A program made the translations under genes and the position numbers. Below, piece after piece: positions 25,050 through 31,049 of a DNA stretch of 31,049 nucleotides; the first letter of the stretch is position 1; every line of letters begins with the position of its first letter. The DNA comes from Tritrichomonas foetus (taxonomy: Eukaryota; Parabasalia; Tritrichomonadida; Tritrichomonadidae): positions 250,702-281,750 of the forward strand of contig MLAK01001037.1 of the NCBI GenBank assembly GCA_001839685.1, in the 5' to 3' direction. The notes beneath the pieces were generated by a model, which did not search any database, was not told the origin of the DNA, and saw only the letters and a program-made list of their open reading frames with translations.

Positions 25050-28000
25050 ATGTATGATTTTGCAGGAGCACCCGATGAACTGTATACGCGAGAGGCATAC
25101 GATAAAATTTTAACCCAACTCAAAGGCAGAATACCAGATCAAATCGAAGGATTGACTACTTTATCGACAACCCTCACATATGGAAGCCAGGAACACCTTC
25201 ATTATTTTCCGATCGAAACAATGTGTCACGAAATCATTCGCTTGCTCCAATTTACGGATTCTGAAAATGTTGCACAATTGGCATCATCATGTGTATTTTC
25301 TGTCCTTGAAGCGCACACACGATCAACCAGCTCATTGATTAATGCAAATGCTTTAGTTGTATTATCTAATCATCTTTTAAATGTAAAGTGGTTAGAAACA
25401 TCACAAAACTGTATAAAAGCTCTGAATGTGATTTCTCACTATCGTTCACATGACATAGGTATTCAAATTGGTCTTGACCCACTTTTAAAGAACATAGATT
25501 TTTTCATGCCAATGGTTCAAAGGGAAGCTATCAGTGCTGCTGAGCGAATTACTGAAGCTGTAGTAAATGATAACTTTGCTCAGCATTTAGGCAAATTAAT
25601 AAAATTATCAAAAAGTCAAGATGCAAAGATTCAATCAACAGCAATTAAAACTATAGATAACATTGCTTCAAGAGTCTCACCAGATCATGTAACAGCTGAT
25701 ATCATTACATCTTTATGCTCATCTTCACAATATCTTAAAGCACTTATCAATCTATCTATTCATCAACAACATATTAGAAGCATAATTGAAACAAATGTTA
25801 ATTTCCAATCATTTTTAAATGATGCTAAAAATGCAGATTCACAAAAATTAGTACTAAAATTAATTTTAAACCTTTTACCACCAACGAAAGTATTGAATCA
25901 GTTTAATATACCGAAACATCAACGACCTAAAGAATCAAATGATTTTGCAGTTACTATTCAACCTGTTTTATTGAAATTGATTATGGAAAACCCACTTTCT
26001 TTAAAACATATTTTAATGTGTCTTGCTTCAACAATTGCTGTCCATCCAATTGTACTAACTGAAGAACTAGCTGTTGTATTAAAAGGATTTGGAAAGTCCC
26101 CAGATATTTCTCCATATGTTTTAGCAGTTTTGACATTTTTTGTGAATTCACCACTTTTGGCTGAATCTCAAATTTTAGATGTGCTTACAAACATTGCTCT
26201 AATAGGCCAGCAAAAGTATTGGTTTACTCGAACTTTGAATCAAATGAAGAAGAAAGTGAGTAAAATTTTAGCCAAACAACCAAACCTTCAAAATTTGAAT
26301 ATGCCTGATATTATTAATTTAATTTCAAATAAAAATGTATCAAAATTTGAATTTCTTTCGTCAGGTGTGAAACGATGTAATGAATTACTTCAAAATGGTG
26401 TAACTCTTTCAAATGAAGAAGCTTGTATTTTATCTGAATATGTTTCTTCTTTACTTTCCTATGTATCTCTTCCAACAATTCCTGATTATAATACAATTGA
26501 GAATTTTATTAATAGCAATCTTGAAAAATTGGTTTTATTGCCTGTAACTATGCCTGTCACTGGGGAAACCATGATGTTAAAAGTGAGTAAATTTGAAACA
26601 GTTGGTTGTATAGAATCATGGTATAATTATGAATATGCACAATTCACAATCTCTAAGTTATTAAATTTAGCTTCACAGAAGCCTGGAATTAAATCACTAA
26701 TACTTTCTGAAAATCAAAAGAAAATAACCTATTCACAATTATCGGTATTTTATCGAATATTTGATCCTGACTATCCCAAATACCACTTAACTGATACGTC
26801 TACATCAACTAAATATAATTCACTAACATCATTTTTCAATTTAACCAAGAATGATAATGCAGTTGGTTTTGGTTCATCATCACAACATAAATATACACTT
26901 GAAGATGGTGATTGTCCATCATCAACACCTTCTATTGAATTAAAAACTTATGATTCCCTCATTGATGTTTTAACTTTGTTAGAACAGCTGAGAAAAATTA
27001 CGACTATTCAACAAAACTTGACATTTTCTAGAAGAATTCATAGTCTTCTAGCTAATCCATATGAAACTCTTTATCAATCATCATGTGCATTAAATACAAT
27101 TTATATGTATCCACATCTATTTACCTTTGAAACACGTCTTCTTGCATTTAAATTAATGGCCTTTGAACCAAGAAGTGCACTGAAAAGCTTAATGAAAGAA
27201 TTTAATTCATCTAAAGTTAATTTAAGAAATGATCTTTTAAAAGTTACAGTTAATAGAGATGCTATATTTAATGAAGGATATGATTTGTTTACATATTTAT
27301 GCCAAAATCAACTCAAGTTTGAAGTTTCCTTTTTCAATGAAGAAGGAATTGGTTTAGGACCAACCCATGAATTCTTTACCCTCTTTTCACATGAGTTATG
27401 CCAGACTGAGCGGAAAATCTTCCGAAGTAGTCGAGAAGAACGTGGTTTAGCTGTTGATGAAAATGGAATGTTCTTTTCTCCATTTACTAAAACAAAAGCT
27501 GCTGCACTCCTCGGAAAATTCCTTGCGAAAGCTATTCAAATGGAATGTCTTATTGATATCAACTTTAATCCAGCAATTTTTAAGCTCATCCGTGGAAAAC
27601 CGATTGATGTTTCTGATGTTGATCCTGTTTTTGCACGTTCACTTGAAAGACCTGAAGGCTTTGTTGGCCTTACTTTTGTTTATCCATCAATACAGTTTCT
27701 TCCACTAAAAGCTGATGGTGAAAATATTGATGTTACACTTGACAATTTGAATGAATATATCAATTTAATTAAAGATTTCACGTGTGGTAAGAGAATGAAA
27801 CCATTAGCTCAAGCTTTCATTGAAGGTTTTGATTCTGTCTTTCCTTTCAAGTATTTAGATCTTTTCGATGAAAGTGAATTTAATAGGATATTTGCAGGTG
27901 ATTGTCCACAAATTACTTATGAAGAGTTGATTAAAAACGTGGAAATTTCGCATGGATATACATCTGAAGATAAAGAAATTCAATATTTGTTTGAAATTAT

Positions 28001-28271
28001 TGCCGAAATGACAAAAGAAGAACAAAGAAAATTAATTCAATTTATAACAGGTTATGCACAACTACCTATAGGTGGATTGGCTGCTCTTGATCCGAAATTG
28101 ACAGTTTCTAAGAAATTCGTTGAAAATAATGAAAATCCTGACAATTATTTACCATCTGTAATGACATGCGTCAATTATTTCAAAGTCCCACCTTATTCAT
28201 CGAAAGAAATCATGGCTGATAAAATAGCTAAAGCAATTAGTGAAGGAATCAAATGCTTCGAACTTACTTAA
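25050..28271 (+). CDS. HECT-type E3 ubiquitin ligase, UFD4/TRIP12 group
   Basis: The 1073-aa protein has an N-terminal armadillo-like helical repeat region (about 15-300), a helical middle and a C-terminal HECT domain (about 730-1073). HECT motifs include FEVSFFNEEGIGLGPTHEFF (about 757-776) and LPIGGLAALDPKLTV. The catalytic cysteine is Cys1040 in LPSVMTCVNYFKVPPY, 34 residues from the C-terminus, as expected. TRIP12/UFD4/UPL3 ligases combine ARM repeats with this HECT subtype and act on N-terminal ubiquitin fusions and other substrates. Human TRIP12 is about 2000 aa, so this is compact; it lacks a WWE domain by eye. The N-terminus after ATG 25050 leads straight into the repeat region. The stop is TAAAA. 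Family is firm, subgroup likely. Confidence 0.92.
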   Translation: MYDFAGAPDELYTREAYDKILTQLKGRIPDQIEGLTTLSTTLTYGSQEHLHYFPIETMCHEIIRLLQFTDSENVAQLASSCVFSVLEAHTRSTSSLINANALVVLSNHLLNVKWLETSQNCIKALNVISHYRSHDIGIQIGLDPLLKNIDFFMPMVQREAISAAERITEAVVNDNFAQHLGKLIKLSKSQDAKIQSTAIKTIDNIASRVSPDHVTADIITSLCSSSQYLKALINLSIHQQHIRSIIETNVNFQSFLNDAKNADSQKLVLKLILNLLPPTKVLNQFNIPKHQRPKESNDFAVTIQPVLLKLIMENPLSLKHILMCLASTIAVHPIVLTEELAVVLKGFGKSPDISPYVLAVLTFFVNSPLLAESQILDVLTNIALIGQQKYWFTRTLNQMKKKVSKILAKQPNLQNLNMPDIINLISNKNVSKFEFLSSGVKRCNELLQNGVTLSNEEACILSEYVSSLLSYVSLPTIPDYNTIENFINSNLEKLVLLPVTMPVTGETMMLKVSKFETVGCIESWYNYEYAQFTISKLLNLASQKPGIKSLILSENQKKITYSQLSVFYRIFDPDYPKYHLTDTSTSTKYNSLTSFFNLTKNDNAVGFGSSSQHKYTLEDGDCPSSTPSIELKTYDSLIDVLTLLEQLRKITTIQQNLTFSRRIHSLLANPYETLYQSSCALNTIYMYPHLFTFETRLLAFKLMAFEPRSALKSLMKEFNSSKVNLRNDLLKVTVNRDAIFNEGYDLFTYLCQNQLKFEVSFFNEEGIGLGPTHEFFTLFSHELCQTERKIFRSSREERGLAVDENGMFFSPFTKTKAAALLGKFLAKAIQMECLIDINFNPAIFKLIRGKPIDVSDVDPVFARSLERPEGFVGLTFVYPSIQFLPLKADGENIDVTLDNLNEYINLIKDFTCGKRMKPLAQAFIEGFDSVFPFKYLDLFDESEFNRIFAGDCPQITYEELIKNVEISHGYTSEDKEIQYLFEIIAEMTKEEQRKLIQFITGYAQLPIGGLAALDPKLTVSKKFVENNENPDNYLPSVMTCVNYFKVPPYSSKEIMADKIAKAISEGIKCFELT

Positions 28272-28435
28272 AATCTTCAAAAAGAAGATTTTATTCCTTT
28301 GATAAAATATGGCCTTGGGGCTGTATTATATATTGTTATATAAAATTAGAATTACTTATTCATTTATTTTACTAATTGACCTTTATTTGGCGTTGTAGAT
28401 TATCGTCGTATTGAAAATATATCTTGATTTTTTTC

Positions 28436-29155
28436 ATGCAATTCCCGTTTAGAGATGGGCATTTTGATTTCATTGGTGATGCAGAAGATCAGCTTAAACA
28501 GGAAGTTGTCAATAATCAACTTTTCAAAAATTGGATTCATAGTTTGGATGAATCCTTATTTTTGAAATCTGTTGAATTACAATCATTCATCAGGAGTAAT
28601 GATGGAATAATGAATTACATAAAAATTAGTACAGTTACAGAACGAAATGGTGGAAAAATTCCACGAATCATTATTTTGCAAGGATATGCAATTTCTACAT
28701 TAGTAGTTTTGCATTCAATTGAAACTAAAGAAATATTTGCCGTTTTATTAAATAAAGTTTTCATTTCAACTGGAAATTATCAAAATATAATTCCATTTGA
28801 AATTACTGGAGTTAATCAACCAGACATCAAAATGGCAGCAGAATTTATTAAGAAAGAAACAACAATTGATTCAGAACCATCAAAAATCATAAATTTGCCA
28901 GAAGCAGCAACCAATAACAAAATTCACTTTATTCATCCTTATTGCGGTCCAACTGACCAATGCAATTTTGTTTTTCTTTATGAAAAAGAAATGCATGATG
29001 AAGAAATAAAGGAGCTGGATGGAAAAGAAATCAGACCTTGTGAACATCTAAAAATCATTCCAATTAACGAAGCAGCAACACATGTTCGTGACTTTGTTTC
29101 ATTGGCGCCGTTTTTATATTATGAAAAATTGCATGAGAATGATCAAACAAAATGA
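28436..29155 (+). CDS. NUDT14-like Nudix-fold protein with a lost Nudix box
   Basis: This 239-aa protein resembles ADP-/UDP-sugar pyrophosphatases of the NUDT14 group, which cleave nucleotide sugars. The similar features are IPRIIILQGYAISTLVVLHS (75-94), EIFAVLLNKVFISTG (99-113), a late strand block HFIHPYCGPTDQCNFVFLYE (164-183), and IKELDGKEIRPCEHLKIIPI. The catalytic box GX5EX7REUXEEXGU should fall at 125-147, but reads GVNQPDIKMAAEFIKKETTI. Thus the REUXEE metal-binding set is replaced by EFIKKE, so hydrolysis is unlikely. The in-frame TTG at 28424 is not used; the ATG at 28436 is the first. No initiator is near. It ends with TGA. It may be a binding or regulatory protein. Confidence 0.75.
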   Translation: MQFPFRDGHFDFIGDAEDQLKQEVVNNQLFKNWIHSLDESLFLKSVELQSFIRSNDGIMNYIKISTVTERNGGKIPRIIILQGYAISTLVVLHSIETKEIFAVLLNKVFISTGNYQNIIPFEITGVNQPDIKMAAEFIKKETTIDSEPSKIINLPEAATNNKIHFIHPYCGPTDQCNFVFLYEKEMHDEEIKELDGKEIRPCEHLKIIPINEAATHVRDFVSLAPFLYYEKLHENDQTK

Positions 29156-29442
29156 TTCTATTTTCGAAACTTTCTTTTGTGATTTTTATTGACAACAAAA
29201 AGATTAAAAGATTAATGATTTATTAGATAAACTAGAAAGTGTTTGTTACTATTAATAAATAACTATTTAACAAATATCAATTTATAATGCGATTTCTACC
29301 GATATATATTTTTCATTTAAATGAAGCCATATTAACATGTTTCAATGGATTCATAGAATGATTATAGATATCGAAAAATGATAATAATAATAAAAACTTT
29401 TGTGGCTGCTAAATCAAATTTTTATTCATAACTATTCAAAGC
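29156..29442. other. Convergent 3' intergenic region
   Basis: These 287 bp of AT-rich sequence separate two converging ends that both stop with TGA. They include an ATAATAATAATA run near 29378-29394. No gene is seen. Confidence 0.6.
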
Positions 29443-30624
29443 TCAATGATAAGAAGTAGACTTATATTTGGATATACGTGTAGAATAAGTAATTGTTTCA
29501 ACACGATTCCTTTCTTTCCGCATTTCCTGATTTTCTCTTCTCATTTCTTCTATTTCTTGTCTGAGTGATAAAATTTCTTGTTCTATTGCAATGGAATCAT
29601 GTTGAGATCCGCGCATTTTTGCAATTTGTATTCGAGTTTCTTCAATCTGATCTGCCTCTCTCTGTTTAGCCTTTTCAATGGCATTTTTAAGCTCATCAAT
29701 ATCTTGAAGAACTGTCTGAATTTCTTGAGCGCCTCTGTTTTGAAGTTTTGTGAAAAGCGTGGTTAAACCTTTCACTTTTTCATTTGTTGCATTTAATTCA
29801 TTTTCAAGTTGTTTAGTTTCCATTTCTGCATGACCTCTAATTGCTAAAATCTGCTCTTCACATTCTCTTTGTCTCTTAGCAACTTCTGTTTGATACCTTG
29901 ATATTTTAAGTTGAGATTCGTGATTTCTTTTTTCAAACGCTTGATTTGCTTCATCAAACTTCATCTTAAATTGAAGCATTTCTTCTTTTCTTGCAGCAGT
30001 TACGTCATTAATTTCTGTATCTAATAATTCTATTTGTGCATTTAATTCAGATTCCTTCTTCTTATTTTCTGTCTGCGTCTGTGAAGTGGCAGTTGAAAGC
30101 ATGTAAGTTTTATCTTCCTGTTGAATTTTGAGTAATTCCAATTGATGCAGCAAATCGGCAAGTTCACTTTCTTTTTGGATACGACGAACTTGTCCGCGTG
30201 AATGTTTGAAACTTTCTTTTCGTGATTGAGCTTTCCTCAGATTTGCTTCAAGTGCAGCAATTTCTTCTTCATGCTGGTGTTTGATTTGTTCGATTTCTTC
30301 TTCTTGCTCTTGTTTTTGTTGTGCTAATTCTTTTTCAAAATTAGTTTTCGCTAACGCGATTTGATTCTGAATATTTTCCATTTCGGTTTCAAATAAAGCT
30401 CTTTTTTGTTTCATCTCTGAATTCAAGTTTGTGATGGTGAAATCGACTGTATCCATTTGTGCATTGATTTCTGAGAAAGTTGCATCAGTATTTTGATTTT
30501 GACCTGGCCTTCTAGATGTCACTGATGAACTTGCGGAAAAGTTACGAGTAGTTGATGGCTGGGTAGTTGTGCGAATTGACTGTGTAGACTGGATGGAACT
30601 CCTGAATGAAGATGCCGAATTCAT
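29443..30624 (-). CDS. Coiled-coil protein with Ser/Thr-rich head
   Basis: This 393-aa protein has a disordered Ser/Thr/Gln-rich head (1-50) and then an almost unbroken coiled coil (about 52-375), rich in Glu, Gln, Lys and Ala. It ends in a short basic/aromatic tail, RISKYKSTSYH. No domain can be named. Head, long rod and short tail resemble filament- or striated-fibre-forming proteins, so a cytoskeletal role is likely but unproven. The ATG at 30624 is the first in frame. TCATA (TCAYW) lies about 40-50 nt upstream on minus (30663-30667). The stop is TGA. Confidence 0.85.
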   Translation of the reverse strand: MNSASSFRSSIQSTQSIRTTTQPSTTRNFSASSSVTSRRPGQNQNTDATFSEINAQMDTVDFTITNLNSEMKQKRALFETEMENIQNQIALAKTNFEKELAQQKQEQEEEIEQIKHQHEEEIAALEANLRKAQSRKESFKHSRGQVRRIQKESELADLLHQLELLKIQQEDKTYMLSTATSQTQTENKKKESELNAQIELLDTEINDVTAARKEEMLQFKMKFDEANQAFEKRNHESQLKISRYQTEVAKRQRECEEQILAIRGHAEMETKQLENELNATNEKVKGLTTLFTKLQNRGAQEIQTVLQDIDELKNAIEKAKQREADQIEETRIQIAKMRGSQHDSIAIEQEILSLRQEIEEMRRENQEMRKERNRVETITYSTRISKYKSTSYH

Positions 30625-31049
30625 TTTTGGGACCTAAACGTACAGAAAAAGGAGACATTTGATATGAAAATACATCTGACATTTTTTTTGACATTTGCTT
30701 TGCTTTTCCATTCAAACTTAGAACTATTCTGCATTTAACTAATCCTATCAGTGATCTTATCAACAACCAAAGATGACATCATCTCATTTAGAGGATCTCA
30801 CCATTGAGTCACTGAACAATCAAAATCATCAAAAAATAAAGAAAGTTAAGAAACGTAGAGAAACTCAAATGAAGAGTTTTTATATTCATATATCAGTATT
30901 ATTATATTATTAACTATATTGAATTTAAAAAAAAAAAAAAAAACATTTTTTTCGAGAAGTTTCTATTAAATAAACCTCCTATATGAAAGGTTTACAAAGT
31001 GGTCCCCCAAAGATTTTGTGGGACCACCCCATAAACCTTTGTCCTACCA
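30625..31049. other. Right flank with polyA run and inverted repeats
   Basis: This holds the promoter side of the coiled-coil gene, then AT-rich sequence, a 17-A run (30927-30943) and nested inverted repeats to the window edge. No gene was recognised. Confidence 0.6.
30971..31040. repeat. Nested inverted repeats at the right edge
   Basis: AAAGGTTTA (30986-30994) pairs with TAAACCTTT (31032-31040), and inside it GTGGTCCC (30999-31006) pairs with GGGACCAC (31020-31027), giving a long imperfect hairpin. The same AGGTTTA arm also pairs with TAAACCT at 30971-30977, an alternative fold. This GC-rich, hairpin-forming edge looks like the end of a repeat or transposon, but it is cut by the window. 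Confidence 0.75.

Noticed and set aside
28424..28435. TTG start for the Nudix-like protein
   Set aside because: ATG at 28436 follows four codons later and is the plausible start.

Overview
The window reads as nuclear DNA of an AT-rich, gene-dense, apparently intron-free protist, most likely a parabasalid of the Tritrichomonas/Trichomonas type (inference, not a database match). Four things point there. All 15 protein genes are single uninterrupted frames, covering roughly 78% of the window. Several genes carry an initiator-like TCAYW (TCATT or TCACT) 5-25 nt before the ATG. Many stop codons are TAA followed by A, giving a TAAA stop/polyadenylation overlap. Several predicted proteins are long coiled coils or orphans. 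TAA, TAG and TGA all act as stops, so the code is standard. I saw no trichomonad-type intron (no ACTAACACACAG-like 3' element), no tRNA or rRNA gene, no CRISPR array and no intact transposon.

Left part (1-5135). A perfect-then-degenerate 18-bp tandem array (1-278) and a GC-rich hairpin (311-339) lie in a gene-free edge. Then come a minus-strand divergent Raptor/KOG1-like TOR complex 1 subunit (636-2747) and, divergently, a TBC Rab-GAP of TBC1D15/Gyp7 type with both catalytic fingers (3076-4677).

Middle-left (5136-14443). A 1361-aa helical orphan and a short OFD1/FOP-like LisH coiled-coil protein (start corrected to 9583) are on plus. Two further coiled-coil proteins are on minus. This stretch looks cytoskeletal or basal-body related.

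Centre (14795-20600). A small FlK-type hotdog thioesterase (start corrected to 15196) is followed by two convergent ER quality-control genes: an HRD1-type membrane RING E3 with a QEQNN tail, and a GRP170/Lhs1-like Hsp70 ending in DDEL. A 242-aa protein of uncertain family follows.

Right part (20800-31049). Here are the protein farnesyltransferase beta subunit, a 900-bp gap holding a decayed BTB-domain relic, a 526-aa orphan, a UFD4/TRIP12-type HECT E3, a NUDT14-like protein whose Nudix box is destroyed, and a coiled-coil protein. The right edge holds a polyA run and nested inverted repeats that may be the end of a repeat element.

No operon logic is expected or seen; genes lie on both strands with their own promoters. 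Functional themes are ubiquitin/ER quality control (HRD1, GRP170, TRIP12), TOR and prenylation (Raptor, FTase beta), Rab traffic (TBC) and centriole/cytoskeleton (OFD1-like and other coiled coils). I found no clear new multi-gene system. The best leads are single genes: the minimal Raptor, the pseudo-Nudix protein, the bacterial-looking thioesterase and the BTB fossil.
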